A stretch of DNA of 64,000 bases from Rhodanobacter humi (GCF_041107455.1 NZ_JBGBPY010000001.1:806001-870000), one strand, 5' to 3'. Shown: positions 1 to 10,338, counted from the first letter of the stretch. A program made the numbers and translations. The notes: a model not told the origin generated them from the letters alone.

Positions 1-416
1 GCGTGCGGCTTGCTTCTACCGACGCGCGCAAGCCGCCGCTGATCGACCCGGCCTTCCTCAGCGACCCGCGCGACCTGGAGACGCTGGTCGCTGGCGTCGC
101 CTTGTCCCGCCGCATCCTTGCCGCGCCTGCCTTCGCGGCTTACACGGGCCCGGCCTACCACGACGCCGAGACCACGGACGAAGCGCGCCTGCGCGAGATC
201 ATCCGCCAGCACGCCGACACCATCTACCACCCGATCGGCACCTGCCGCATGGGCAGCGACGCCACGTCCGTGGTCGATCCTGAACTGCGCGTGCGCGGCA
301 TCGGCGGCTTGCGCGTGGCCGACGCCTCGATCATGCCCACCCTGATCTCGGGCAACACCCAGGCACCCTGCGCGATGATCGGCGAGCGGGCGGCGGAATT
401 CCTCGCCCGCGCTTGA
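1..416 (+). CDS. GMC-family flavin oxidoreductase, C-terminal part (cut by window start)
   Basis: Only the last ~137 codons are in the window; the reading frame is open to the left edge, so the 5' end lies outside. The piece matches the C-terminal substrate and catalytic part of glucose-methanol-choline oxidoreductases such as choline dehydrogenase or alcohol dehydrogenases. HPIGTCRMG (His at about residue 76 of the fragment) carries the family's catalytic His, and SGNTQAPCAMIGERAA near the end holds the conserved Asn and closes the FAD domain. The family oxidises alcohol groups with FAD; the substrate cannot be told from this fragment. It converges with the proline iminopeptidase gene, 7 bp away. 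Confidence 0.85.
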   Translation, partial: VRLASTDARKPPLIDPAFLSDPRDLETLVAGVALSRRILAAPAFAAYTGPAYHDAETTDEARLREIIRQHADTIYHPIGTCRMGSDATSVVDPELRVRGIGGLRVADASIMPTLISGNTQAPCAMIGERAAEFLARA

Positions 417-423
417 GAACGAC

Positions 424-1383
424 TCAGCCCCGACCGAAGCGGTCGGTGGCCTCGATCAACTCATGGATGTTGCCCGGCTCGAACGCCGAGTGCCCCGCGT
501 CCTGCACGATGCGCAGGTCCGCTTCCGGCCAGGCGCGATGCAGATCCCAGGCGCTGCGGATCGGGCAGACCACGTCGTAGCGGCCTTGCACGATCACGGC
601 CGGGATCTTGCGGATGCGCTCCACGTTGCGCAGCAACTGGTCCTCGTGGGCGAAGAAGCCGCCGTTGACGAAGTAGTGGCATTCGATGCGCGCGAAGGCC
701 AGCGCGAATTCGTCCTCGTCGTGCGAGCCGATGCTGGCCGAGTCCTGGTACAGGTAACTGGTGGAGCCCTCCCACACCGACCAGGCGCGCGCCGCGGCCA
801 CGCGCACCGCCGGGTCGTCGCTGGTGAGGCGGCGGTGGTAGGCGCTCATCAGGTCGCCGCGCTCCACTTCGGGGATCGCCGCGAGATAGGTTTCCCACGC
901 GTCCGGATACAGCGCGTCGCAGCCCTTCTGGTAGAACCACTCCAGTTCCCAGCGGCGCAACATGAAGATGCCGCGCAGCACCAGCTCGGTGACCTTGTCC
1001 GGGTGCGTCTGCGCGTAGGACAGCGCCAGCGTGGAGCCCCAGGAACCGCCGAACACCTGCCAGCGGGCGATGCCCAGGTGCTCGCGCACGCGCTCGATGT
1101 CAGCCACCAGGTCCCAGGTGGTGTTCTCGCGCAGTTCCGCGTGCGGCGTGGACTGGCCGCAACCGCGCTGGTCGAACAGCACGATGCGGTACACCGCCGG
1201 ATCGAAGAAACGCCGGCACTTCGGGTTGGTGCCGCCGCCCGGGCCGCCGTGCAGGAACACCACCGGCTTGCCGTCCGGGTTGCCGCACTGCTCGTAGTAC
1301 AGCGTGTGCAGCTCCGAGACCTTGAGCATGCCGCGGTCGTAGGGCTCGATCTCGGGGTACAGCATGCGGCGCGGCTCGGCCAT
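424..1383 (-). CDS. pip: proline iminopeptidase (alpha/beta hydrolase, peptidase family S33)
   Basis: This 319-residue cytoplasmic enzyme should remove N-terminal proline from peptides. The oxyanion-hole motif HGGPGG lies at about residues 45-50, the nucleophile elbow GGSWGS at 112-117 (Ser114), and the remaining triad members are probably Asp270 in GRYDVVCP and His298 in DAGHSAFEP. Length and the conserved N-terminal LYPEIEPYDRGMLKVS-type stretch fit bacterial Pip (about 310-320 aa). The ATG at 1383 is the first in frame. It is a single gene; the FAD-linked dehydrogenase upstream on the same strand is separated by a palindromic repeat, so co-transcription is unlikely. Confidence 0.93.
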   Translation of the reverse strand: MAEPRRMLYPEIEPYDRGMLKVSELHTLYYEQCGNPDGKPVVFLHGGPGGGTNPKCRRFFDPAVYRIVLFDQRGCGQSTPHAELRENTTWDLVADIERVREHLGIARWQVFGGSWGSTLALSYAQTHPDKVTELVLRGIFMLRRWELEWFYQKGCDALYPDAWETYLAAIPEVERGDLMSAYHRRLTSDDPAVRVAAARAWSVWEGSTSYLYQDSASIGSHDEDEFALAFARIECHYFVNGGFFAHEDQLLRNVERIRKIPAVIVQGRYDVVCPIRSAWDLHRAWPEADLRIVQDAGHSAFEPGNIHELIEATDRFGRG

Positions 1384-1465
1384 GGCGATTCTCGTTGGAT
1401 GGCGGGGAAGCGCAAGGCTAGGTGTTTGAGTGCCGGAAACGCAACCGACCGTGCCGCTCGGGCAT

Positions 1466-1483
1466 GTCGGGATGAATCCCGAC
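1466..1483. repeat. small palindrome between pip and the FAD oxidase gene
   Basis: GTCGGGAT at 1466-1473 and ATCCCGAC at 1476-1483 form a perfect 8-bp stem with a 2-nt spacer. It lies 13 bp beyond the stop codon of the FAD-linked dehydrogenase (minus strand) and could act as its terminator. There is no T-run, so it may equally be a copy of a dispersed extragenic palindrome. Confidence 0.5.
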
Positions 1484-1495
1484 CCACCATTGCGG

Positions 1496-2881
1496 TCAGT
1501 TCTCGAACAGCTTGCCCGGATTGAGGATGCCGTTCGGATCGAACACCTTGCGCACGCCGCGCATCAGCGCGATCTCCGCGGCGCTGCGGGTGCTGTCGAG
1601 GTAGGGCCGCTTGACCAGGCCGATGCCGTGCTCGGCCGAAATGCTGCCGCCGTGTTCCTTCAGCGTGACGGCGAGCAGTTTCGTCACGTGCTCGCACTGG
1701 GCGATGAAATCCGCGTCCGCCATGCCAGCGGGCTTCAGCACGTTGATGTGCAGGTTGCCGTCGCCGATGTGACCGAACCACACCACCTCGATGTGCGGGT
1801 ACTCGCGCGCCAGCAGCGCCTGCATCGCGTGCAGGAAGGCCGGCACCGCGCCAATGCGCACCGAGACGTCGTTCTTGTACGGCTTGTGCGGCGCCAGGCT
1901 CTCGGTGATGCCTTCGCGCAGCCGCCACAGCGCAGCGGCCTGCGCCTCGCTCTGCGCGATCGTGCCGTCGACGATCCAGCCCTGCTCCATGCCTTCGCCC
2001 AGCACCGCCAGCGCAGCGTCCTGCGCGGCCTCGTCCTGCGCGTCGAACTCGGTCACCACGTAGTACGGATGCTCGCCATCCAGCGCGCGCTGAGCACCGT
2101 GCGCCAGCACGTGCTTAAGCGCCACGTCGGTGAAGAATTCGAAGGCCTGCAGCGCGAGCTTCGCACGGAACAGGCCGAACACCGAAAGCACCGCGTCCAT
2201 GTCCGGCAGCGCCAGCAACATGGTTTGCGCGAGCGGCGGCGGATCGGTGAGCTTGAGCGTGGCTTCCACCACGACGCCCAGCGTGCCTTCCGAACCGATC
2301 ATCAGCTGGCGGAAGTCGTAGCCGCTGGAGTTCTTCACCAGCGCGCGGTTCAAATCCAACAGTTCGCCATTGCCGGCCACCACCTTGAGCCCGGCGATCC
2401 ATTCGCGGGTGTTGCCGTAGCGGATCACCCGGATGCCGCCGGCATTGGTGGCGATGTTGCCGCCGATCGAGCAGGAACCGCGCGCGGCGAAATCCACCGG
2501 ATAGATCAGCCCGTGTTCGCGTGCCGCAGCATGCACGGCTTCCAGCGGCATGCCGGGCTGCACGGTGAGCGTGCGGTCGGCCGCGTCGAAGCCGAGCACG
2601 CGGTTCATCCGCTCCAGGCTCAGCACCAGCTCGCCGTTCGCCGCCACCGCGCCGCCGGAAAGCCCGGTGCGGCCGCCCGAAGGCACGATGGCCACGCCAT
2701 GCTCGTTGGCCCAGCGCACGATGCCCTGCACTTCCTCCACCGTGGCCGGCAGCGCGATCGCCAGCGGTGCGGGCGTCCAGCGACGGGTCCAGTCGCGGCC
2801 GTAGTGTTCGAGGTCGCCGGCCGCAGTGAGCAGGCGCAAGTCGGGCAGTCGGCGGACGAGGTCGTCCAGGGGGGCGCTCAT
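1496..2881 (-). CDS. FAD-linked 2-hydroxyacid dehydrogenase, probably D-2-hydroxyglutarate dehydrogenase
   Basis: 461 residues with the FAD_binding_4 (PCMH-type) domain in the N-terminal half: GGRTGLSGGAV at about 69-79 and the flavin loop around GSCSIGGNIATNAGG at about 134-148. The C-terminal GlcD/D-lactate dehydrogenase-type domain has WFGHIGDGNLHINV and AEHGIG. The family oxidises D-lactate, glycolate or D-2-hydroxyglutarate. The choice of D-2-hydroxyglutarate is an inference from context: the gene is divergent from serA, whose product reduces 2-oxoglutarate to D-2-hydroxyglutarate as a side reaction, and this enzyme would recycle it. The start at 2881 is the first ATG after the shared intergenic region. 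Confidence 0.78.
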   Translation of the reverse strand: MSAPLDDLVRRLPDLRLLTAAGDLEHYGRDWTRRWTPAPLAIALPATVEEVQGIVRWANEHGVAIVPSGGRTGLSGGAVAANGELVLSLERMNRVLGFDAADRTLTVQPGMPLEAVHAAAREHGLIYPVDFAARGSCSIGGNIATNAGGIRVIRYGNTREWIAGLKVVAGNGELLDLNRALVKNSSGYDFRQLMIGSEGTLGVVVEATLKLTDPPPLAQTMLLALPDMDAVLSVFGLFRAKLALQAFEFFTDVALKHVLAHGAQRALDGEHPYYVVTEFDAQDEAAQDAALAVLGEGMEQGWIVDGTIAQSEAQAAALWRLREGITESLAPHKPYKNDVSVRIGAVPAFLHAMQALLAREYPHIEVVWFGHIGDGNLHINVLKPAGMADADFIAQCEHVTKLLAVTLKEHGGSISAEHGIGLVKRPYLDSTRSAAEIALMRGVRKVFDPNGILNPGKLFEN

Positions 2882-2914
2882 GTCGTCTCCAGCGGGCTTA
2901 TATCCATGGCGTCG

Positions 2915-2928
2915 TTTGGACGTCCAAA
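2915..2928. promoter_or_regulatory. 14-bp perfect palindrome in the serA divergent promoter region
   Basis: TTTGGACGTCCAAA is its own reverse complement. It sits in the 110-bp region between the divergent FAD-dehydrogenase gene (start 2881) and serA (start 2992), where a dimeric repressor could control both. Which regulator binds is not known from the sequence; the GACGTC core also occurs in MetJ-type boxes, but the flanks differ. Confidence 0.5.
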
Positions 2929-2991
2929 CATTATGTGCTGCAACGCCGCAATTCTGGCATAGTAGCAGCTCCTTTCCACCACGGAACCGCC

Positions 2992-4224
2992 ATGAAGACC
3001 TCGTTTCCCCGGCAAGACATCAAGGTGCTGCTGCTGGAGGGCGTGAGTCGCACCGCGGTGGAAGTGTTCGAGCGCGCCGGCTACACGAATATCGAATACC
3101 ACCAGAAGTCGCTGCCCGAGGCGACCCTGCTGGAACGCGTCGCCGACGCCCACATCGTGGGCCTGCGCTCGCGCACCCAGCTCACCGGCGAGGTGTTGCG
3201 CCATGCCCGCAAGCTGATCGCCGCCGGCTGCTTCTGCATCGGCACCAACCAGGTCGACCTGCCCGAGGCCGAGCGGCTGGGCATCCCGGTGTTCAACGCG
3301 CCCTACTCCAACACCCGCAGCGTGGCCGAGCTGGTGATCGCCGAGGCCATCATGCTGCTGCGCGGCATCCCGCAGCGGAACGCGCAGTGCCATCGCGGCG
3401 GCTGGAGCAAGTCCGCCACGGGCAGCTTCGAGGCGCGCGGCAAGGTGCTGGGCGTGATCGGCTACGGCCACATTGGCACCCAGGTGGGCGTGCTGGCCGA
3501 GGGCCTGGGCATGCAGGTGATCTTCCACGACGTGGAGACCAAGCTGTCGCTGGGCAACGCGCATGCCGCCGCCAGTCTGCACGACCTGCTGCAACGCGCC
3601 GACGTGGTGACCCTGCACGTGCCGGAAACCCCGGCCACCAAGCTGATGTTCGGCGCGAAGGAGATCGCCGCGATGCGCCAGGGCGCGGTGCTGATCAACG
3701 CCTCGCGCGGCAGCGTGGTCGACATCGAGGCGCTGGCTGCGGCGCTGCGCGAAGGCCATCTCGCCGGCGCCGCGGTGGACGTGTTCCCGGTCGAGCCCAA
3801 GGGCAACGACGACCCGTTCGTGTCGCCGCTGGTGGGCCTGGACAGCGTGATCCTCACCCCGCACATCGGCGGCAGCACGCTGGAGGCGCAGGACAACATC
3901 GGCATCGAGGTGGCCAGCAAACTGGTGCGCTACAGCGACAATGGTTCCACCCTGTCGGCGGTGAATTTCCCCGAGGTGTCGCTGCCCGGGCACCCGAAGA
4001 GCCGCCGCCTGCTGCACATCCACAAGAACGTGCCCGGCGTGCTGTCGCGCATCAACGAGCTGTTCTCCGCCGGCAACATCAACATCGACGCGCAGTTCCT
4101 GCAGACCGACGCAGAACTGGGCTACGTGGTGATCGACGTGGCCGCCGACGAGGCGCAGTCGAACGAACTCCGCGACAAGCTGGCGGCGATCCCCGGCACG
4201 CTGCGCAGCCGCGTGCTGTACTGA
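2992..4224 (+). CDS. serA: D-3-phosphoglycerate dehydrogenase
   Basis: 410 residues, the length of E. coli SerA. It catalyses the first step of serine synthesis, 3-phosphoglycerate to 3-phosphohydroxypyruvate with NAD, in the cytoplasm. The Rossmann motif GYGHIG is at about 157-162, INASRGSVVD carries the catalytic Arg region and TPHIGGST the catalytic His. A C-terminal ACT domain (from about residue 335, LLHIHKNVPGVLSRINELF) is the serine-binding regulatory unit. An ATG at 2992 gives the expected N-terminus; a longer frame to 2935 would add residues not found in the family. It converges with the gene ending at 4269 across a strong hairpin. Confidence 0.95.
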   Translation: MKTSFPRQDIKVLLLEGVSRTAVEVFERAGYTNIEYHQKSLPEATLLERVADAHIVGLRSRTQLTGEVLRHARKLIAAGCFCIGTNQVDLPEAERLGIPVFNAPYSNTRSVAELVIAEAIMLLRGIPQRNAQCHRGGWSKSATGSFEARGKVLGVIGYGHIGTQVGVLAEGLGMQVIFHDVETKLSLGNAHAAASLHDLLQRADVVTLHVPETPATKLMFGAKEIAAMRQGAVLINASRGSVVDIEALAAALREGHLAGAAVDVFPVEPKGNDDPFVSPLVGLDSVILTPHIGGSTLEAQDNIGIEVASKLVRYSDNGSTLSAVNFPEVSLPGHPKSRRLLHIHKNVPGVLSRINELFSAGNINIDAQFLQTDAELGYVVIDVAADEAQSNELRDKLAAIPGTLRSRVLY

Positions 4225-4230
4225 GCGATA

Positions 4231-4254
4231 GCGGCGCGCCGCATGGCGCGCCGC
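4231..4254. terminator. hairpin between convergent serA and the 4269-5000 gene
   Basis: GCGGCGCGCC (4231-4240) and GGCGCGCCGC (4245-4254) make a perfect 10-bp GC stem with a GCAT loop, 6 bp after the serA stop. No T-run follows on either strand, so the terminator role rests on position and stem strength. Confidence 0.5.
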
Positions 4255-4268
4255 AGTGCTTCCGCCGC

Positions 4269-5000
4269 TCAGCCCCGCGTGCGGCGTGGCGCCTTCGCGG
4301 CCGGTTTGCGCGCAGCCGTTTTCGCCGCCGGCTTCTTCGCGACGGCCTTCTTCGGCGCAGCCGCCGCACGCTTGCCCATGCCGGCGCCACGCGCGGCGCG
4401 GCGCCGCTCCACCTCATGTTCCTCGCGGAACGCGGCGGCGTAGGACTTCAGCTCGGCCTTGAGCTTCGCGCCCAGCCCGGGCGTCTGGTCGAGGTGTTGC
4501 TCCATCCGCTGCAGCAGGTCGTAATCGTGGTAGTCGCGGTAGGGCTTGAGGTCGAGGTCGGCCGGCACCTTCTGCAGGCGTTCGTCGCCCACGGACTTCA
4601 CGTACTTCTGCATGAAACGGTCGTAGGCCTTCCAGGTGACGCGCTGCGCGTTCACCGCAGCCTCCTCGGCGCGCGTGGCGATCTGGTGCGCGTGCAGGTA
4701 GTGCAGGTCGAGCTGGTCGATCAGGGTCTTCTCCACTTCCTCGTGCAGGATCAAGAAGCGGTCCACCTCGACCGTGCGACCACGGAAGCTGAAGCTCTTC
4801 GGCAGGTGGCGATCGATGTAGATGGTCTTGCCGTCCTGGCTGTAGCCGGCGAGGTAGGGAATGTCGTGCGCGCGATCGAGCTTCTTCACGCGGCGCAGAA
4901 TCGCATCCAGCGCGCGGTCCAGCATCAGCGCGGAGACGTACCAGTCGGGCGCCTTGAGTTTCTCGTGCGGCGCATTCGGGTGGCAGCTGTTCGACGACAT
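4269..5000 (-). CDS. unknown protein with a histone-H1-like Lys/Ala/Pro-rich tail
   Basis: 243 residues, not recognised. Residues 1 to about 195 form a globular, charged region: YSQDGKTIYIDRHLP, then FLILHEEVEKTLIDQLDLHYLHAHQIATRAEE, a His/Glu-rich stretch that loosely recalls a metal-binding helix pair but has HEEVE rather than a clean HExxH. The last ~45 residues are a low-complexity tail with repeated KKAVAKKP, AAK and RKPAAK units ending PRRTRG, like bacterial H1-type tails (AlgP, HctB) that bind DNA or RNA without sequence specificity. A nucleoid-associated role is inference only. The start at 5000 is the first ATG; tRNA-Pro lies upstream on the same strand. Confidence 0.72.
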   Translation of the reverse strand: MSSNSCHPNAPHEKLKAPDWYVSALMLDRALDAILRRVKKLDRAHDIPYLAGYSQDGKTIYIDRHLPKSFSFRGRTVEVDRFLILHEEVEKTLIDQLDLHYLHAHQIATRAEEAAVNAQRVTWKAYDRFMQKYVKSVGDERLQKVPADLDLKPYRDYHDYDLLQRMEQHLDQTPGLGAKLKAELKSYAAAFREEHEVERRRAARGAGMGKRAAAAPKKAVAKKPAAKTAARKPAAKAPRRTRG

Positions 5001-5092
5001 GCGGCATCTCCTGGCGTGGGCAAACCCGATGCGCGCAGCCTAGCGTTCCGGCGATGCAATTTCCTGCGCTCCCGCGAGGCGCACAAACGCAA

Positions 5093-5112
5093 ACGGCGCC
5101 CGCGGGCGCCGT
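5093..5112 (-). terminator. intrinsic terminator of tRNA-Pro
   Basis: On the minus strand ACGGCGCC-CGCG-GGCGCCGT forms an 8-bp GC stem, followed by TTGCGTTTG. It starts 17 bp downstream of the tRNA-Pro 3' end. Confidence 0.65.
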
Positions 5113-5129
5113 CGATGTTTCCAGTTTGA

Positions 5130-5206
5130 TGGTCGGGGCGGCCGGATTCGAACCGACGACCCTTTGCCCCCCAGGCAAATGCGCTACCAGGCTGCGCTAC
5201 GCCCCG
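5130..5206 (-). tRNA. tRNA-Pro, anticodon GGG
   Basis: A 77-nt cloverleaf on the minus strand. The acceptor arm CGGGGCG pairs with CGCCCCG, A is the discriminator, and CCA is encoded (5130-5132). The D arm has GCGC-AGCCTGGTA-GCGC. The anticodon stem TTTGC/GCAAA encloses the 7-nt loop CTGGGGG with anticodon GGG (reads CCC and CCU). The T arm has GTCGG-TTCGAAT-CCGGC. The discriminator and tail also match bacterial tRNA-Pro. Confidence 0.95.
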
Positions 5207-5294
5207 ACTTGGACTGGAAAGGCGGCAACGTGGCCGCCTTCTGCGCTTCGCGATCATGCGATCGTGAAGCGCAAACTATAACAGAGGAATGCGC

Positions 5295-5651
5295 TCAGCG
5301 GCGCAGCAGGGCGAGGACTTCCTCCAGCTCCAGCCGCACCTGGTGCACGATCTGGTGCGACATGCTCGCCTCCACTCGCGCCTGCGGGCCTTCCAGCCGC
5401 GCGCGGGCGCCGGTGATGGTGAAGCCCTCGTCGTACAGCAGCGCGCGGATCTGGCGGATCATCAGCACGTCGTGGCGCTGGTAGTAGCGCCGGTTGCCGC
5501 GGCGCTTCACCGGGTTCAGCGCGGGGAACTCCTGTTCCCAGTAACGCAGCACGTGCGGCTTCACCCCGCAAAGCTCGCCCACTTCACCGATGGTGAAGTA
5601 GCGCTTGGCCGGGATGGCGGGCAGTTCGGTGTTATTCCCTTGGTCCAGCAT
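5295..5651 (-). CDS. MerR-family transcriptional regulator downstream of ihfA
   Basis: 118 residues with an N-terminal MerR winged helix-turn-helix: [20 protein letters not shown] at about 18-37, followed by the W-E-Q-E-F-P and RRYY elements, and a coiled C-terminal helix (about 85-118). There is no Cys-rich effector loop, so it belongs to the short MerR group whose ligand is unknown. This gene is conserved downstream of ihfA in many gammaproteobacteria. The start at 5651 overlaps the end of ihfA by 20 bp, indicating translation from the same transcript as pheT-ihfA. Confidence 0.88.
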   Translation of the reverse strand: MLDQGNNTELPAIPAKRYFTIGEVGELCGVKPHVLRYWEQEFPALNPVKRRGNRRYYQRHDVLMIRQIRALLYDEGFTITGARARLEGPQARVEASMSHQIVHQVRLELEEVLALLRR

Positions 5652-5931
5652 AGCCCTCGACTCGCACCTTGAGTTTCTGCCCTGGCCGGAACGTCACCAC
5701 CCGCCGCGCCGAGATCGGAATCTCCTCGCCGGTCTTGGGGTTGCGTCCTGGCCGCTGGTTCTTTTCGCGCAGGTCGAAATTGCCGAAACCCGACAACTTC
5801 ACCTGCTCCCCTCTTTCCAGTGCTTCGCGAACGACCTCGAAACAGGCGTCCACGAATTCCTTGGCTTCACGTTTGTTGAGGCCCACGTCCAAGAAAAGCC
5901 GCTCGGCCATATCCGCCTTGGTCAGCGCCAT
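5632..5931 (-). CDS. ihfA: integration host factor subunit alpha
   Basis: 99 residues, standard HU/IHF fold: [13 protein letters not shown] at the N-terminus, the central [12 protein letters not shown], and the DNA-intercalating arm [20 protein letters not shown], ending with [13 protein letters not shown]. It forms IHF with the beta subunit (not in this window), bends DNA by about 160 degrees and works in recombination and promoter architecture. The start at 5931 was chosen because MALTKADM is the family N-terminus; the frame remains open further upstream only inside pheT. It begins 1 bp after the pheT stop, so it is the third gene of the pheS-pheT-ihfA-merR unit. Confidence 0.96.
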   Translation of the reverse strand: MALTKADMAERLFLDVGLNKREAKEFVDACFEVVREALERGEQVKLSGFGNFDLREKNQRPGRNPKTGEEIPISARRVVTFRPGQKLKVRVEGYAGPRE

Positions 5932-5932
5932 C

Positions 5933-8311
5933 TCATCCTCGCAACTTAGCCTGGCATGTCTGTTCCAGTGCGGCGATGGCCTGCCGCACGCAACGGTCTG
6001 CGTCGTCGTCGACAAGGGTGCGGGAAGCATCCTGCAAAATCAAGCCCATAGCGAGACTTTTTCGGCCCGCTTCGACCCCCTTGCCGCTGTAGCGGTCGAA
6101 CAGCCGCAGCTCCTTCAGCACGCCGCCGAGCGTGCCGCGGACGACCTCGCCGATCCGTGACCAGGTGACGTCTTCCGGCACTTCGACGGCGATATCGCGG
6201 CGCACCGAGGGAAAGCGGGCCACCGGTTGTGCCTTGGGCAGGCGGCGCGCCAGCAGTGGATCCAGCGCCAACTCCAGCACGTGCACGTCCGGCCCCAGAT
6301 CCAGCGCCTTGGCCAGCTGCGGGTGCAGGGCGCCGAGATATCCTGCCGTCTCGCCGTCGCGCGAGATGCGCGCACCACGGCCCGGATGCAACCAGCCCGG
6401 CAGGCCGTCGGCATGCACCGCCCAGCGTTCCGGCTCGCCGCCCCAGGCCAGCAAGGCATCCAGGTCGCCCTTGAGATCGAAGAAATCCAGCGCACGGGAC
6501 GGCTCGCCCCACTGCTCGGCACGGGCAGTACCGCAGGCGGCAATGGCCAGGCTGGGGGTTTCGATCGGTGGATTACCCTCCGCAAACACGCGCGCCACTT
6601 CGAATAGCCGTACCCGCTCCTGCTGGCGCGCACGATTGTGGCGCAACGCCTCGACCAAGCCCGGCAGCAGCGAGGGGCGCATCACCGCGAGGTCGGCCGA
6701 CAACGGATTGGCCAACGGCACACCCTGCCCGGCCAGCCCCCATTGGGCCAGCAGCTCGTTGGCGACGAAGGAAAGGTTCACCGCCTCGAAGTAGCCCTGC
6801 GCGGCCAACTGCTCACGCAGGGCCAGTTCGCCGATACGCGCCTCGGGCTCGGCCGCCAGCGCCAGCGCGCCGGCGGGCGTGGCGGTGGGGATGTTGTCGT
6901 AGCCGAAGATACGGGCGACTTCCTCGATCAGATCTTCCTCGCGCTCGATGTCGAAACGGCTGCTGGGCGCGGTGATCCGCCAGCCATCGACCTGCGGCTC
7001 CACCTTCATGCCCAGCGCGGTGAAGATGCGCGCCACTTCGGCATCGGCCACGTCCACGCCCAGCACGCGCGCAAGGCGCGCGCGACGCAGCGTCACCGGC
7101 ACCGATTGCGGCAGGTCGGCGGGGTTTTCCGCCACCAGCAACGGGCCGGCCTGGCCGCCGGCGATGGCAAGCAGCAGCTCGGTGGCGCGCTCCAGCGCTC
7201 GGCGCGGCAGCTCGGGGTCGACGCCGCGCTCGAAGCGGTGCGAGGCGTCGGTGTGCAGGCCAAGCTTGCGTGCGCGACCCATGATCGCGGCTGGCGCGAA
7301 GTGCGCGGCCTCAAAGAAGATGTTGCGCGTGGCGTCGGTGACTCGCGAATCGAAGCCGCCCATCACGCCGGCCACCGCCAGCGCCTTCTTCTCGTCGGCG
7401 ATCAGCACGAAGCCGGTATCCAGCGTCGCCTCGCTGCCGTCCAGCAACTTGAGCGTCTCGCCTGCGTGTGCATGGCGCACCACGACATCGCCTTCGAGCT
7501 GGTCGTTGTCGAAGGCGTGCATGGGCTGGCCCAGTTCCAGCATCACGTAGTTGGTGACATCCACCACCGCGCTGATCGGGCGCAAGCCCGCGCGGCGCAG
7601 GCGCTCGGCCAGCCACAGCGGCGTACGCGCCGTAGCGTCGATGCCCTCGACGACGCGGCCGAGGTAGCGCGGCGCGTCCTTGCCGGCTTCGAGACGAATG
7701 CCGCGGCGGGCCTGACTCGTCACCGGCGCCGGCGCCTGCTCGCCGGTCTTCACGCGGCTGCCGAACAAGGCGGCCACGTCGTGCGCAAGCCCGTAGAGCC
7801 CGAGGCAATCCGGGCGGTTCGGCGTGAGCTTCAGCTCGATGCTGGCATCGGGCAGACCCAAGTAATCGGCCAGCGGCTTACCCACCGGCGCATCGGCCGG
7901 CAGCTCCAGCAAGCCCGAAGCGTCAGCGTCGATGCCGAGTTCCTTCGCCGAGCACAGCATGCCGAACGACTCCACACCGCGTAGTTTCGCCGCCTTGATC
8001 GCGATGCCGCCAGGCAGTGTCGCGCCCACCGTGGCCAGCGGCACCTTGATGCCCACGCGCGCATTCGGCGCGCCGCAGACGATCTGCAACGGCTCGCCCT
8101 GCCCTGCGTCGACCTTGCACACCTGCAGGCGGTCAGCTTCGGGATGCTTTTCGGCACCGACGATCTCGGCCACCACCACACCGCCCAGGCCTTCGCCCAG
8201 CGGCGTGAGTTCTTCCACTTCCAGCCCGGCCATGGTCAGCGCGTGGGCCAGCTGGGTGCGGTCGGCCTGCACGTCGACCAGCTCTCGCAGCCAGTTCTCG
8301 GAGAATTTCAT
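5933..8311 (-). CDS. pheT: phenylalanyl-tRNA synthetase beta subunit
   Basis: 792 residues, the usual bacterial length. [13 protein letters not shown] is the family N-terminus. A tRNA-binding EMAP-like domain (about 40-150) is followed by the B3/B4 editing domain, the B5 domain with [21 protein letters not shown], a catalytic-like core, and the C-terminal FDX-ACB anticodon-binding domain (about 698-791, [16 protein letters not shown]). With PheS it forms the alpha2-beta2 enzyme charging tRNA-Phe. It lies 18 bp after pheS and directly abuts ihfA. Confidence 0.97.
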   Translation of the reverse strand: MKFSENWLRELVDVQADRTQLAHALTMAGLEVEELTPLGEGLGGVVVAEIVGAEKHPEADRLQVCKVDAGQGEPLQIVCGAPNARVGIKVPLATVGATLPGGIAIKAAKLRGVESFGMLCSAKELGIDADASGLLELPADAPVGKPLADYLGLPDASIELKLTPNRPDCLGLYGLAHDVAALFGSRVKTGEQAPAPVTSQARRGIRLEAGKDAPRYLGRVVEGIDATARTPLWLAERLRRAGLRPISAVVDVTNYVMLELGQPMHAFDNDQLEGDVVVRHAHAGETLKLLDGSEATLDTGFVLIADEKKALAVAGVMGGFDSRVTDATRNIFFEAAHFAPAAIMGRARKLGLHTDASHRFERGVDPELPRRALERATELLLAIAGGQAGPLLVAENPADLPQSVPVTLRRARLARVLGVDVADAEVARIFTALGMKVEPQVDGWRITAPSSRFDIEREEDLIEEVARIFGYDNIPTATPAGALALAAEPEARIGELALREQLAAQGYFEAVNLSFVANELLAQWGLAGQGVPLANPLSADLAVMRPSLLPGLVEALRHNRARQQERVRLFEVARVFAEGNPPIETPSLAIAACGTARAEQWGEPSRALDFFDLKGDLDALLAWGGEPERWAVHADGLPGWLHPGRGARISRDGETAGYLGALHPQLAKALDLGPDVHVLELALDPLLARRLPKAQPVARFPSVRRDIAVEVPEDVTWSRIGEVVRGTLGGVLKELRLFDRYSGKGVEAGRKSLAMGLILQDASRTLVDDDADRCVRQAIAALEQTCQAKLRG

Positions 8312-8329
8312 CGTGTATTCCCTGCCGGT

Positions 8330-9493
<1,164 letters not shown>

Positions 9494-9524
9494 AGGCAAA
9501 CGCAAAAAGCGCGCTACCAAAACA

Positions 9525-9558
9525 AAGCGGGGAGAAGGCGTTGGCCTTCTCCCCGCTT
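9525..9558 (-). terminator. intrinsic terminator after rplT
   Basis: On the minus strand a perfect 15-bp stem (9544-9558 with 9525-9539), loop CAAC, is followed by GTTTTGG. It starts 31 bp after the rplT stop and ends the thrS-infC-rpmI-rplT transcription unit before pheS. Confidence 0.85.
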
Positions 9559-9588
9559 GATTCACATCATATCGTCAGTGAGCGACGA

Positions 9589-9948
9589 TCAAGCGGCCAG
9601 ACTGGCCTTCGCCTTTTCCGCGATGGCGCCAAACGCCTTGATGTCGTGCACGGCGATGTCCGCCAGCACCTTGCGGTCGACCGTGATGCCGGCCTTCGAC
9701 AGGCCGTTGATCAGGCGGCTGTAGGACAGGCCGAACTGACGGGCCGCGGCATTGATGCGCACGATCCACAGGGCGCGGAACTGGCGCTTCTTCTGCTTGC
9801 GGCCGATATAGGCGTACTGGCCAGCCTTGATGACGGCCTGGTTCGCTACGCGGAACACCTTGCGGCGGGCGTTGTAATAGCCCTTCGCGCGGCCGATGAT
9901 CTTCTTGTGACGACGACGGGCGGTAACGCCACGCTTTACACGAGCCAT
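9589..9948 (-). CDS. rplT: 50S ribosomal protein L20
   Basis: 119 residues, matching the family length, with the canonical N-terminus [17 protein letters not shown], the central [19 protein letters not shown], and the family C-terminal domain [18 protein letters not shown]. It is an early 23S rRNA-binding assembly protein. It lies 17 bp downstream of rpmI and ends just before a strong terminator. Confidence 0.98.
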   Translation of the reverse strand: MARVKRGVTARRRHKKIIGRAKGYYNARRKVFRVANQAVIKAGQYAYIGRKQKKRQFRALWIVRINAAARQFGLSYSRLINGLSKAGITVDRKVLADIAVHDIKAFGAIAEKAKASLAA

Positions 9949-9965
9949 GGTCTAGTCCTCCCGTC

Positions 9966-10163
9966 TCAGAGATACGGCAACATGCGAGCCACACCCTTGG
10001 TGTCGCACGCCTTGACGTGGTTGGTGGCGCGCAGGTTGCGCTTACGCTTGGTCGACTTCTTGGTCAGGATGTGCGACTTGAAGGCGTGACCGGCCTTGAA
10101 CTTGCCGGAAGCGGTCTTGCGAAAACGCTTCGCCGCCGCCCGGTTGGTCTTGATCTTGGGCAT
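9966..10163 (-). CDS. rpmI: 50S ribosomal protein L35
   Basis: 65 residues, the exact L35 length, beginning [17 protein letters not shown] and ending with [20 protein letters not shown]. It belongs to the large subunit and is very basic. The start at 10163 is set by the invariant MPKIKT; the frame extends upstream but into intergenic DNA. It shares a transcript with rplT. Confidence 0.98.
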   Translation of the reverse strand: MPKIKTNRAAAKRFRKTASGKFKAGHAFKSHILTKKSTKRKRNLRATNHVKACDTKGVARMLPYL

Positions 10164-10338
10164 GGTGATGCTCCTTGATGAGGCTGCGCTCTCTGCAAGA
10201 GCAGCCCGGTTTCTGACTGATTCGGCGGCGACCGCAAGGCCGCGCTTTCCATCCTGCCGACATCGGTGCACGACCCTTCCTGGCGGGTCGAACGGACGAT
10301 TATACGGGGGATGCGGGGCCGACGCCAGCCCGTGCCCA

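Noticed and set aside
4700-4790. Zinc-protease motif in the unknown protein
   Set aside because: The segment reads HEEVE and not HExxH, and no third ligand pattern is evident.
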